The notes beneath the pieces are model-generated. The model did not search any database and was not told where the DNA came from. It saw only the letters and a list, made by a program, of their open reading frames with translations. 64,000 nucleotides of DNA from Tanypteryx hageni (lineage: Eukaryota > Arthropoda > Insecta > Odonata > Petaluridae), in assembly GCA_028673005.1 (NCBI GenBank), contig CM054117.1, positions 372,001-436,000 of the forward strand. Direction: 5' to 3'. Shown here one piece after another: positions 46,075-58,119 of this stretch; the stretch's first letter is position 1; each line of letters starts with the position of its first letter. Position numbers and translations under genes: made by a program.

Positions 46075-46208
46075 GATCCTACGGCATCGTACGGCCAGCT
46101 GGTGTTTAAACAGAATATCAGGTTTTATAAGTGCCATCTTTAAAAAAATGCCTTTGCTTTCTTGGCTTCTTGTAAACACCGACTCATTGGAGCCTATGAC
46201 TGGTTATT
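46075..46208. mobile_element. Truncated right end of the piggyBac at 2221-5176
   Basis: Begins TTAACCCTTCAGTGACGGG and matches the reverse complement of the last 130 bases or so of the intact piggyBac. It stops abruptly at about 46208, where RTE LINE 5' sequence starts. No left end is present, so it was carried here by duplication and not by transposition. Confidence 0.85.
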
Positions 46209-46787
46209 ATCAATCCCGCACCTTGACTACCGTGCACGCATTCATCTACTCCAGACCAAAAGGCCAAATTACCGTTATTCATTTCTATCGCATCCCTCCC
46301 TTTACGCTTAGTTTCACTCACACACAAAACATCTATCCTCCTTTTATCCATTTCATTCATCAATTCACTCTCTTTCCCACACACACCTCTTACATTCCAT
46401 GTTGCAATCTTCCATATCGGGTCATCATCAGATGGGCCAACCTGCTTCGACCTACTCCGCCCATCATGGTTTCGGTCGTCCGAGGCATTCTTATAGCACA
46501 TTGTAGTAATGTTAAAAATATGGTAAGCAAGGTTAATAGCCTATACTGTACCTGTGCCACATGTAGCATTCCCTACTAACGGTAAGGGCACAATACCGGT
46601 CAGTTTTGGCACAATTTGGCCATCATGCTACATGCAAAACCAACACCCAGTATTACCCCAGGTATGCTTACGCTATCCTACACAAGCTAGGATCTCTATT
46701 CTAGAAACTACCTTGTGAGCCAACATTCCGTTGCCCGTGTCCTACCAACTAGGAGGTACGTGCAGTATACTGACACACTTTGGACAC
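46209..46787 (-). pseudogene. RTE-type LINE 5' fragment (5' UTR and endonuclease start)
   Basis: Minus-strand ORF from 46501 encodes WKIATWNVRGVCGKESELM, VLCVSETKRKGRDAIEMNN and FWSGVDEC, the N-terminal endonuclease. It breaks after GAGLI. Upstream to about 46787 is 5' UTR-like sequence shared with copy C, which lacks about 200 internal bases. Between this fragment and copy B about 70 codons of the LINE are missing, replaced by the hAT/piggyBac segment. Confidence 0.8.
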
Positions 46788-47433
46788 TACAATAACAATT
46801 CGATAATATCACAAATCATGGGTGCATTTTTATTAAATTATTTATTGTAATTTTATCCAGTCATTTGCCTTTATAGTGATTTTGGATGCCACTAATTTTA
46901 TTGTCTTACATACAGTTGTGCATTGTACATGTTCTTCCCTGACTCCTATCTGAAATCTGGGATCACTTAAGTACCTTAAAAATATTTGTATCTACTGTTT
47001 GGAAGACAGTAGATATTCTCCGAGTAACAGATTTGAAATATACTTAACATTTTCTTCAGAGAAACAATATAAATTTTCAAAACCATTGGTTGTTGAAACT
47101 TTTCTCGTATATTTTAACCTTTCGTGTCACCATAAATTACCATATTTATATTTAGCATCAATTATCATGAAAATAGAGTACTTAGAAATAAATATCTTAG
47201 CAAGCCCTTTACCTCACTTAAAAATGTTTAAGCATATGCTTAAAGCATTAAGCAAAAGCTCGAATTATTCACACAATTTTAAGCAAATGCTTAAGAAAAA
47301 TCCTAAAAATAAGCAAATGCTTATTCTTTTTTAGCAAAAGCAAATGCTATTTTTTTATTCACTCCAAATTAAGCATTTGCTTAAAAAGTGATGGAAATCT
47401 TAAGCATTTGCTTATTTTTTATTCACTCTACCC

Positions 47434-48239
47434 AATGTGCTGTAAGAGTTGAAAGTGCTATTGCATTCGTGAATTAACAGAGAAACAACTTTGAAACCGT
47501 GTATAACATGTTGTTCAGCTTGTAGGAGAGTCTCGTAAGAAATGCTGAAATGAAACTGACATTTATTATAAAAAATTGTTCTGTAAAATTTTTGATGTGC
47601 TAATCATGCAATTGCAGACTCGATTTACCTCCCTTAGAAAAATTCAATTTTTTGAACTTTTAGTTTCCGAAAATTTTCAAAATTATGTGGAAAGTTTTCC
47701 TCATGAATATTTCAATTCTTTAAAAATCATGATTTTGTTAAGCTAAAAAGTGAACTCGGTAATATATAGCTCACCTGACTTCAGTTCAAAAACATAAATA
47801 TTTTCCATTATTTATCAAATGAGCTGAAATTTACCTTTGAAAAAACATACAAGCTCTGTGCATTAGTTTTGACATTGCCAAGTACAGCAGTGAGCGTCAA
47901 ATCTAGCTTTTCAGGTTTAGCATGAATAAAAGATCATCAACAAAACAGTATGGGAAATGAAAGGCTGACAGGCCTTGCATTAATGGCAAAAGAAAAGAGG
48001 CTGCTTAATACCCTGCGATCCCACGGGAATTTCATTGACTTGGTTATCACTGAATTTGTAAAGGAGCGGAGATTAGATCTCATCTACAAGTATATTTTTA
48101 TTAATAATAAAAAATTAATGAGTGTATTTAATTTATTATCTTTCATTTCCAAAAATATTTGGGTGGGGGATCTTCCCAACCCCACCTCTCATCCCTTCAA
48201 AGTTGCTTGCCTTACTCCGTAGGTCACCGACCGCCACTG
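47434..48239 (+). pseudogene. hAT (ZMYM1 type) transposase C-terminus and right TIR
   Basis: Reads AVRVESAIAFVN, FDVLIMQLQTRFTSLRKIQ, ALVLTLPSTAVSVKSSFSGL and MGNERLTGLALMAKEKRLL. It closes with FIDLVITEFVKERRLDLIYK, the hAT C-terminal dimerisation region, to about 48093. GGTCACCGACCGCCACTG at 48222-48239 is a plausible hAT terminal repeat (CAGTGGCGGTCGG inverted). Several stops and one frame change are present. The left TIR near 19470 is uncertain. Confidence 0.8.
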
Positions 48240-49040
48240 ACATATGTACAATATTCCTGAAACCAGTTGATAAAAATGAGGTTGAAACTACTCTGAAGAA
48301 AATTGACAATAAACACTCAGCAGGAGATGATAAAGTTTCAGGTTCAATACTGTTAAAATCAAAACAATATATTATAGATCCCCTTACATTATAAATGAAT
48401 CATTAATGTGTGGTGTTTTTCCATCCAATATAAAAAATAGCTTGATAATATCCATACATAAAAAGAATGATAAACAAAATCCAGATAACTACAGACCAAT
48501 ATCTCATCTATCATCCTTCTCTAAATTATTTGAAAATATAATGACAAGTCATTTAACCACTTTCCTGGAAAATCATAATCTCATATATCCATCATAACAT
48601 GGTTTTAGAAAAAAATGTCTACCATGACAGTCATATTCCACTTTCTATCAAAGGTATCCTATACTCTTGACCAAAAAAATTAAGCCCTAGGTATATTTTA
48701 TGATTTTCATAAAGCTTTTGATGCAGTTGATCGTGAACTATTATTCAAAAAGTTGTACACACCGGGAATAAGGGGAAGTGGGTAACTTCCTTTATGACTA
48801 AAAGAACCCAAAAGGTAACGATACCCTATATATAAATGATATCAACAACATCCAATCCAAAGGAGTTGAAACAATATTTGTAGATGACATTTCTCAATTA
48901 GTATCATCCCAAACACCCACAGATCTAATTATACATACTGAACAATCAATAAGAAAATTGGAAACGTTGTCAAACAAAAATCTTCTTAATATAAATATCT
49001 CAAAAACTGCCTATTTATATTTTCATCCATACCAAGCAAG
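48240..49040 (+). pseudogene. Jockey-like LINE reverse transcriptase fragment
   Basis: Shows KKIDNKHSAGDDKVSG, NYRPISHLSSFSKLFENIM, HGFRKKMSTM, FYDFHKAFDAVDRELLF and a FVDDISQLVSS motif in place of YADD. Frameshifts and deletions are frequent. It is older than the LINE at 15877. A LINE 3' end at 57490-57935 could be its continuation beyond later insertions. 49041-49650 holds no gene I recognise. Confidence 0.75.
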
Positions 49041-50424
49041 CCAAATTGCCCTCGACATTAAGAGGCTACTGGACAGAGGGTTTTCCACCCGAATATTTGT
49101 CAATTGATTTCTCAGAATCTGTTCAACATAAAGGGTGGAAATTTTGTATTTAGAATCCTTAAGCTAATACAAATCCAGCATGTTTCTAACTTTTTTAAAT
49201 TTGGTTATTTTTTTGAAGGTTTCTATATTGTTAAATATCTTTTAAGGGAAAACAAAAATTAAAAAATCTCTCACACACCGGAAAGTTCATATTTTTTCCT
49301 TTTAAATTATGTATAAATTGTAAATGTAGCTTATCAACAAAGAAATCAGTAGAAGTTGTAAATAATGTTATTTTTGCTTCTAATAGTTCACGGATCTGTA
49401 GACTGATCGCATCACCATAGTTCTGACGTCACTCTCACAGCCCACTTGCTTGAGCTCAAGTCCATTCTAGGAGACGGGAAGGACTTTTAACTTGACCGTC
49501 TAGAGAAAAGCGGGGAAGCATCTGTTCTCCAGATGGCCCTATTCGGTATTGTTTTGTCTTAGTTATGTATTTTGCTTTTTTACTTTCTCATATACGTAGT
49601 ATATTGAGACAGTATTGTAATCGTGTTCTACGTTGTATTTGTCTTCATCACAATCATTATGGATAGTAAAGATTGCAAGCACAGGGTAAGGCTTTCCGAT
49701 AAAAGAAGAAAAAACCATGGTGGTGAGCGACTACAATAGGGGTGCAAATGTCAGCATGCATCAAGAATTGAGTCCGCTTTGGAACCCTCAACACCATGCA
49801 TATCACCTCTTGAGAACATAGAAATGGAAACGACTTAAGAAAAAACCAAATGACTCCCCCCTCACCGACATCGGGTGGATCATTCACATTAGATAGTTCA
49901 TCCTAACAAGGTGCCTCAACAGTATTCAATCTCACAGGACAAAGGATCGTGGACATACAATATTTTTTGCAACAATTGCAGGCAATGGAAAACCATGGAC
50001 CATTTGGGACTAATTTTCACATTACCGTAAACTATGAAACCAATGCTATGGATACCGCAAAAATTCGTATTTTTACCTATGAAGGGCATTAAAATATTCA
50101 TAAGTGTGTTATTTGTAGTTTTACAATTGCATGTTTTCCCAAATGTTCAATATATTAGCCACAAACAAATTAATTGAAGTAATTTCGTTGGCTATGTTAC
50201 ATAAGGACATTCAAAATTTTATGATATTCACATTTCACGATTTGTTTGACGCATGCATTTCTTTCTTCCCCAGGCAGCCATTGTTGGGTATTGCAAAAAA
50301 AGTTCTGTTCATCGGTATCTGCAATAAATATTGCACTGTGTGCAAGATATGCAAATAAGGGAGAGGACTCAAAGCCTCATTCCTGTTTCAAAAACTGGGA
50401 CAGTACTAAAAGCTCTAGTAGTAT

Positions 50425-53055
50425 CAGGGCTGCATATATGGAGAGGGTTTGAGGGGTTCAAACCCCCCCCTTATGGATTCTCCTTTCTTAAGAACCTAAA
50501 GAAATAATGACTGAGGAAAACCCAAAATGTTAAGTTTTTAACTGCAATTCAGATGGGCGGATTTATGCTTAGGCACATGAGGCGCTACTTAGTGACCTAG
50601 AAAGGTCACTATGTTTGACCATTGGAGAGGGGAACATTTAAGGGTGACTCATAGGGTGAAGGAAGTGAAATAAACTGCTCAAAACATACTTCATCAGTGT
50701 AGATGGGTTGCCAGATGATAGCTCCGCATAATCACAATCGTAGCGCTTTCAAATTGCCCAAAGTCACACATTTCCATCAATTCGTTGAATAGTAGGAATA
50801 CTTTTATAATTTATTACATGGGATATATGTTTTTGGAGCCACAGGAAAGCTAAAATAAATTGAATTGAAGAGCACATTCTTTTATATCAGAATGTTTATC
50901 ATTCGTTTATGCGGGAGACATAAGAGCAGGTGGAGCATTCTGTAAAATATGTGTATTGTTTGCTCATCAAGTTGGAGGCAGAGGAGATCAAGCATTAGGA
51001 TCATTAGTAACAACAGCCTATCTAAACTGGAAGAATGTGAAAGAATATTTTGGAAAACATGAGAAAACAAAATATCATATTGAGGCCAGTATGCATGCAT
51101 ATAATTTTCTAAATGTTATAAGTGGAAAGCAAGTTGATATAGTATGTATGATAGATTCCGAAAGAAAGTGTCAGGTAGAGTAAAACAGAGAAAAGTTACA
51201 TTCTGTAGTAGAAACCATAATTTTATGTGGTCGCCAAGAACTTGCTCTGAGAGGCATGAAAGATTCAGGTCCCATTTCTCTCCATGAACCAGACTATAAC
51301 GACGGTAACTTTAGGGCTCTTTTACGATACCATGCTAAATCGGGAGATATCGCACTTTTAAATCATCTTTCTACATCCTCTGGCTCCCAAAGTATGCATA
51401 CTAGTCCAACCATTCAGAATGAAATTGTTGAAATTTGTGGAGAAATAATACAAAATGCAATTGTTTCTCGAGTAAACGACGCTGTTTTTCATTATAGGCA
51501 GATGAGACACAAGACATATCCAGGAAAGAACAGCTAGCAATTTGTGTTTGATATATTGATAGTAAAATATCTTAATTCGAAAAGATTTTTTGTGTTTCAT
51601 TCCTGTAACTGATGTGACTGCCTTGGGTTTGGCTACTATCCTCCTGTCCACATTGATGCAGCTTGGAGTAAATCTGAACAACATGATTGGCCAAGGCTAT
51701 GATGGGGCTGCTATCATGAGTGGCAAGTACAGAGGTGTGCAAGTGTGCATACATTTATATCAGAAAAATACCCAAAAGCACAATTTGTGCATTGCAGTGC
51801 CCATGCTTTAAATTTAGTTATTGCATATTCTTGCAATTTGTCAGTCATTAGAAATTGTATTGGCTTTATTAAAACAGCTGTGAATTACTTTCGTCTGTCT
51901 TCTCAGAGAAACAATATTCTAGAGAAAATAGCAAAAGAAAATAAAAGGCTAACTCATAAAACTGTTCTAGGTTTATGCGAAACGAGTTAGTCTGAGAAAC
52001 ATAACTCTGTATCCCATTTTGTGGAATTGTATTCTACAATAGTAAAAGCTCTGCAGCAACTTAAAGAATCCGGAACAAAAGAAACATCTGATAAGGCATA
52101 TCAATTATTATTCTCTATAACTAGTGCAGAATTTGTAGTTGCATTATTGACATTAAACAAGATATTTTCTTAGTGTAAATTTATGTCAAAGTCTTCAGAA
52201 AGTAAATGTGGATTTAGTAGAATGTTGTGTGCACATTGATTTAATCATTAATGTGATACAATCAATGCATATAAACAGTGAAGACTCATTCAATGACATA
52301 TATCTGCACAACGTTGGGAGCGAAATGATCAAACCCAGAGTAATTGAAAGACAAACAAAGCGTCAAAATGCCCCATCAAATGATGCAAATGAATATTACC
52401 AGTGTAATTTATTTATACCTTTTCTTGATCACTTTTTAGTTGAATTAAAGAATCGCTTCTCAACACATAATAAACTAACAGCTAAACTGCAGCTACTGCT
52501 TCCTACTAAATGTAAAAATGAAAAGCCAGAAATTTTTCAATAGACTTGTAAAATTTATAATGAAGACTTTGGACAACTTAAAGTAGAATTTTAAATAGGG
52601 CAGTGTAAATGGAATTTGCTGTCAGAAGATGATTTGCCAAAAACAGCGTTAGAAGCATTCAAAGTTTGCAATGATATGCTTTTTCCTAGTATAAAAAGAC
52701 TATTAAAGATTCTTGCTACCTTTCCCTGCTATACAGCAACCCTCGAAAGATGTTATTCTTCTTTAAGACGCCTTAAAACCTGGCTTAGGAATTAAACGGG
52801 AGATGAACGTCTAATGGATTTGGCATTGATGAGTGTGCATCGCAGTGTGTCTCTAAATGTAGATGAGATTATATCCAAATCTGCTTTAAAAAATAGAAAA
52901 GGAATTTGTAATTTAGAGAATAATTTTTATTTTAATTTTTTTTATTTAAATAAAATGTATTTTTATGATACTGATAGTAATGTATTAAAATATTAAAACT
53001 TTGAAATTATTTTTCATTAAACCCCTCCCTTTACTAAACTGTATCTATGGCCTTG
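50425..53055 (+). mobile_element. hAT transposon, 2.63 kb, 8-bp target duplication AGTAGTAT
   Basis: Ends CAGGGCTGCATATATGG and (inverted) CAAGGCCATAGATACAG are typical hAT TIRs. AGTAGTAT flanks both sides (50417-50424 and 53056-53063). The transposase is of the DUF4371 type, annotated in many arthropods as 52 kDa repressor of the inhibitor of the protein kinase-like. It shows FLSFVYAGDIRAGGAFCK, FGKHEKTKYHIEAS, FRALLRYHAKSGD, ADETQDISRKEQLAI (in a shifted frame), VHCSAHALNLVIAYSC and YTATLERCYSSLRRLKTWL. At least five frame or stop lesions are present. Confidence 0.9.
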
Positions 53056-53611
53056 AGTAGTATGGAGGCTTCTGTTATTGTTGAAGGTTTTAGGAAGAGC
53101 AAGGAAATGTATGGAGTGCGTTACAATAAATTAATTGCTGATGGAGACAGCAGTGTCTATTCGGGAATTTTGAAAGTACGCCCATATAGAAATACCCCGA
53201 TAGAAAAAATCGAATGTAAGAAGCACTTGTTGAGGAATTTGTGCAGCACGACTGGGCCTATTGAATTATGGAGGAAAATTGGAGGGAGTATTCTAAGGAT
53301 CAGGGGAGCCATTAATAAAGCTATCCTACATAGTAAAAAAGAAAACGGTCCTCTTTCTGACCGAATATCAGTCCTCTGTAAAGATTTAATGTCCCACGGC
53401 GTATTTTTGGTGATTACGCACAATGTGACCAATATTTTTGCATTGGCTCCAAGGAAGGGGAGGATAATCTTATGCCTAAATTGTTGAGTGTAAGATTATT
53501 TCAGAAAGCAGAGAAGTTATATCTATAACTCTTGCCAGGCATAGTAGGAGTCTGATACAAAACCTTAACAGCAACTGTGCAGAACATTTTAATTCCATAG
53601 TGGCTAAATTA

Positions 53612-54682
53612 CCGTAAATACCCGCATATAATGTACACCCTCGTATAACGCGCAGGGGGGTTTTCAGCCTCGTAATCTATGATTTTTCTATAAACCTACG
53701 TATAGTTCGCGCCGATTTTTTTAACGTCACTGTTCCAGAATAAAGTAGATGGTGTAACGTGTTCTAAAGCAATGATCAAATTATTGGTATTATGTATTGG
53801 TAACATAATGAAAGTGCGAAATGAAATTTTCGAATAACGTTCCAAAAGAACGTCAGCTAACTCAATCATTACATATTTTATGTTTACTTACAAGGTGATA
53901 TTAGGACATATATAATAAATCAAATTATATTAATTTCATAGTATGGCATATGACATTCTTTGAGCTAATAAAATGGAATGACGATAATCCTATATTTTTT
54001 ACATACGTTTTTGTCGCCCAGCCTTCAGTTTTACCCTTATTAGAACACTCGGGAGCACGTAAACACAATAGCAAATAACCATAATTAACTACAGACTCAA
54101 AGAATCAAGAATAAATCATGTATGAATTCTGAGAGAACGGTAGGGAACGATAACTTTATTTAGTTCTACAAGAAACATCAACTCCAAGCGTACTCAAAGG
54201 CATCAGCTGCCATTGTTTCTAATTGTAAGTAGTACCAGTACCTCAACACCAGGCTGGGTGCCGGTGTAGGGTGACGTCATGCGTAAGATGACGATTCCAA
54301 TAACAACATCGAAGAAGAATGGTCCAGTGACGAAGAATTTCTAGGCTTTTAAAATGAATAAATATTCATTCCTTTCATGTCTAATTATTCCCAACTTTAC
54401 AGCTTATGCCTGTCTGCATAGGATCTTCGGATCACTTTATTCTACTAATTAATGTATGTTTATAGAATTAGTTAATAAATTTTTACTATTATCTATCTTA
54501 CTTTTCATAAAAATCACCAATAAAAATATGAGGATACCCGGGCAGTAATTACTGTGCCGAAATTGTGGAAATATGAGGTCAAATGAAAATAGGAAGATTA
54601 TGTACCCTCATATAACATGCATTCTAATTTTTAACTAAAATATTTCGAAAAAAAAGTGCGCATTATACGTGGGTATTTATGG
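53612..54682. mobile_element. TA-flanked MITE, 1.07 kb
   Basis: Begins CCGTAAATACCCGCATATAA and ends TTATACGTGGGTATTTATGG, an inverted match over about 20 bases, flanked by TA at 53610-53611 and 54683-54684. Removing it joins VAKL to VGRKRVNYCLKG in the Mutator-like protein, which confirms both the boundaries and the TA duplication. No transposase. Confidence 0.85.
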
Positions 54683-55830
54683 TAGTTGGGAGAAAAAGGG
54701 TTAATTATTGTTTGAAAGGATCATATCAGGCTATAGCAATGACAACCATTATATCCTATAACACAAAGCTCCTCCACACAAAAATTCACAAGCGCTTTTG
54801 TTCCTCAAGCCCTGGGAAGTTCACCAAGGTAATGGAAGCTCAGCGACAAAAAAGACTGGCAAAAAACCAAGAAAGAAGAGATTTGTTAAGGTGCAAGCCA
54901 AGAAAGCTGCTCCCTCATCTTTTTGGTCAGAGTAAGCAAGATGAAGATTATGGAGAATTCTCTTCAAAGCCAGATATCAGCGACTCAGACTATGCTCAGG
55001 AAACGGCCGAATATTTGATGAGGCTGGGATTGTCTCCTGAACAAAGGAAGCTTTTGGAGAGATCCGCGCAGAAGAAAGGAGGAAGAGACTGACAGCATCC
55101 TCCTTCGGGCAAGTTTGCCACCTCCGACCTTCAACGAGCTCCTCCAAGCTTATCGATCATATTTTGTACAAAAAGTTCACAAATACGGCGATAGAATATG
55201 CCTCTAAATTCAAGGCAACAGCACTATGCCAACTAAGTCGTCAGATAGGAGTTGAGATTTCCAGGTGGGGCTTTTTTGTTGATCCTGATCTTCCATTCTT
55301 GGGAGCTGCACCAGATGAGATAATCGGGAATGATGGAATAGTCGAAATTAAATGCCCGTATTCTGCAAGAGATATGAGCCCAGATGAGGCAGTTGAAGCA
55401 AGGAAGGTAACGGTTTGGTCAGTAAATGGGCGAATTAACGAGAACCACAACTACTATTTTCAGGTAAAAAATTATTTTTCATTTGTTTCTTGTATGCATT
55501 TTTCATGATATACAGATAGGTTTAATTGAAAAAAATGCCTATACACAAAATCATTCTTGGAATTATATAGGTACAGGGACAATTACACATCAACAGAAGG
55601 AAATATTGCTTTTTTGCAATATGGACACAAAAAGAGCCTTTTTTGAAAATAGAGAAAATAGAAAGAGACGATGAGTTCTGGAAGACAAGTATGGAGGAGA
55701 AATTGAGAAACTTTTACCTCCAGTGCATTCTTCCCAAATTAGTGGACCCCCGTCGTATGCGATCGATGCCTCTCCGAAAAACTTGTATTCAAGCCGTGAC
55801 TCCAATTAAAAAAAAAAGGGCTAACAGTTA

Positions 55831-57489
55831 ACTGCAGATGTGAGTATAACTAATAAATATGTATAATTTTCTATAATTTGGAAATGTATCCGGATTTAAT
55901 TTCATAATTTCCTGTTATAAATCTTATATACATTTAAGTACACCAATAATGTTTACCTCTATCGTCTTTTGTGAATTAAATTATATGAATCGTAATGGGA
56001 AAATTCTGTAGCTAAATGGATGTAAAGTATTTCTTGTAAGAGAAAGGGAGGGATAGAAACAACAGTGTTAAAGTTAAGAAAAAAATTATATTTTTTTGTT
56101 ATGTTGAAGTATAGTTTCCATTACTGTGTGTACAATAATTTTCATATATAATGTAATTTATCACACAATTTTTTTAAAGGTTCATCAAAACTTAAAAATG
56201 GAATATTTTAAAATAACGGATGTGACAAGAGTAAACACCCACTTTCAATTGATTGATTCTTACCAAAAACTAATCAGTTCTTCTGACTTTCATAAAAATG
56301 TTAAATATAAAATTTGGCATTGACCTGATTAATAGTTTTTGAGTTAGAGCACCCACAAAAAGCTATCACATACACACACATACATCATCGAGAAAATGGT
56401 CAAAACGTGTTTAGGGGACCTCAAAACATGTATTTCCGTTGAAATCTCGAAGTCAATTTTTTTCATGAATACAATACTTTCCCCTTTACTACGTATATGG
56501 AGAAAGTAAAAAATGGCTTTCAAAATGCTGAAATGAAAGTTTTTGCGAAAAATTCAAACAAATACAATCGAAAATTAAAATTGTGTGATAAGAATAAGAA
56601 TCTTCACTTTTTTTCCTTAGAACAGTTCAAATCCCACTCCGATATTATTTTAAAACTAGTAGCCCATTGCAGTTATGCTTGCAATTAATTTGTTTATACT
56701 TACCACATCATTCTAATGGTACCGTCAGAGGCAAATGGTGGAACAATAAATAATAATAGATGATAGCAATAATAATCACAGAATAGAGTGTATTTCTTTC
56801 ATTCATTAAAAAACGTAAATATGGACCAAATTTCTCCGTTTTTGCTATATTCGACGGCTAAAACTATAAAATATCTTATTCTTGTGATGTTTTGGTGTTA
56901 CATGGAATAATGTCTCAGAAACATGCATTTCTTTTTGAAATTTTATGACTTTTTGTACTCTTTCCGGGTGTTGCCAAGGCAACCCGCATTGTTGCCTCTG
57001 ATTATTATTGTCTATTAAGCCTTCAAATAGGCAAAATAATTGCGTTATCTGCCTCATGCCGTTTATGAAGTTTCAAAATTCTTGTTGTAGCAATGCCAAA
57101 GTTAATAGATAGCAACATTATTAATTATAGATTATTATTATTCAGTAAACTACATGTAGGCTGTAGGAATTTTTAACAATTGACCAAAAGAAAAAATCTT
57201 TATTTATTTCAATACTGGAATGTGACCTTGAGAGACAGTTAAAATTGCACATATAAATTATAAAAACAAACAACATTCAAAATATCTGTTGACTAATTTT
57301 TTAAGGAGAAATTGGCTATTATTACTTTTAAACATGCAGATTTCTGGCTGACTTCACAAAATTTTTTGCAGGTACCACTAGCTTATATAATTATTGATTT
57401 ATTTATATTATATCCTATCATCCTTTTCACCTTTAAATTAAAATAGTTTTTTATAGTACCTTCCTATGTTAATGACTTAGTTATCACCA
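55831..57489. other. No recognisable gene
   Basis: AT-rich sequence with short open frames that show no family motif. A phrase CACACACATACATCATCGAG near 56370 and GTCAAAACGTGTTTAGGGG near 56400 look like dispersed repeat sequence. I see no RNA gene. Confidence 0.5.
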
Positions 57490-57935
57490 CTCGTGTATAA
57501 TGCACAGTTTGAAGACCAAATTTTTAGGTCAAATAGTAATGGTCATCTCAGATATGGCATAATAACTATGGGGTCATGCTGTAGATGTCTATTATGTACA
57601 TATCTATATTGAAAAATAAAGCGATAAGATTAATGACCAACTCTGCCCCCAGAGAACATTGCAAGAAAATCTTGCGAACCAAATAACTTGAAGTAGTATA
57701 CAATCATATGATACAAGAACTAAAGACACAATTAATATAATACAAAGTCAGTTATCTAAATCCCATAACTCTTTTAATAGTCAATGTATCAGATTATTTA
57801 ATGTGTTACCCAATAGAGGTAACACTGTGAGCCTACTGAGATTTAAATCGGTGATATCTGCATGGCTGATTAAAAGAGCCTTGTATTCTATTAATGAATA
57901 CTTTGTGAGTGCTATAGGTGATATGATAATCTAAC
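57490..57935 (+). pseudogene. Jockey-like LINE 3' terminal coding relic
   Basis: Across frames the + strand reads LRYGIIT, then NSFNSQCIRLFNVLPNRGN, SLLRFKSVISAWLIKRALYS and INEYFVSAIGDMII. This is the C-terminal tail typical of Jockey-type reverse transcriptases (compare LFNHLP and YYSINDF in the LINE at 15877). It is heavily mutated and may be the other side of the 48240-49040 fragment. Confidence 0.6.
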
Positions 57936-58119
57936 TACCCCCATTTTTTTTATTGGTAAATAATTCATCATGTATTTTATTTGGGCATTTTAGGAAATCT
58001 AATATGGTTTGCACCATCTAACAATGAATAAAGTTATTCTGTTCTACAAAGGTAACACTTCTCATCTCAAAAATTAAAGTGTACCTAACCACCACCAGAT
58101 TCTCACTTTTTGGTTGAAT

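Larger units (their letters stand above)
41860..47433. mobile_element. MITE with palindromic subterminal arrays, interrupted by a LINE chimera
   Basis: The ends GGGTCGAGTGAATAAAAA and (inverted) GGGTAGAGTGAATAAAAA are near-identical TIRs. The flanks rejoin a hAT frame (DITP/CAVRVE). Each subterminal region of about 200 bases is packed with AAGCAAATGCTT and AAGCATTTGCTT palindromes (41880-42020, 47220-47415). Without the LINE insertion the element would be about 0.95 kb. The superfamily is unclear; the apparent target duplication is about 3 bases (CAT/AAT), imperfect. Confidence 0.7.
49659..55830 (+). pseudogene. Mutator-like transposase gene with YqaJ-type nuclease domain, interrupted
   Basis: A short first exon MDSKDCKHR with a GTAAGG donor lies at 49659. 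Then come LTGQRIVDIQYFLQQLQAM (49920-50090), VLFIGICNKYCTVC and SKPHSCFKNWDSTKSSS (to 50424). A hAT intervenes, then MEASVIVEGFRKSKEMYGVR, LIADGDSSVYSGIL and IECKKHLLRNLC. A MITE intervenes, then RKRVNYCLKGSYQA. The last domain has FFVDPDLPFLGAAPDEIIG and GIVEIKCPYSARD, the YqaJ/lambda-exonuclease-like motif. A GTAAAA donor (55464) and a TATATAG acceptor join the final exon ending KKKRANS at 55830. It was a full-length element gene, inactivated by insertions and frameshifts. Confidence 0.75.
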
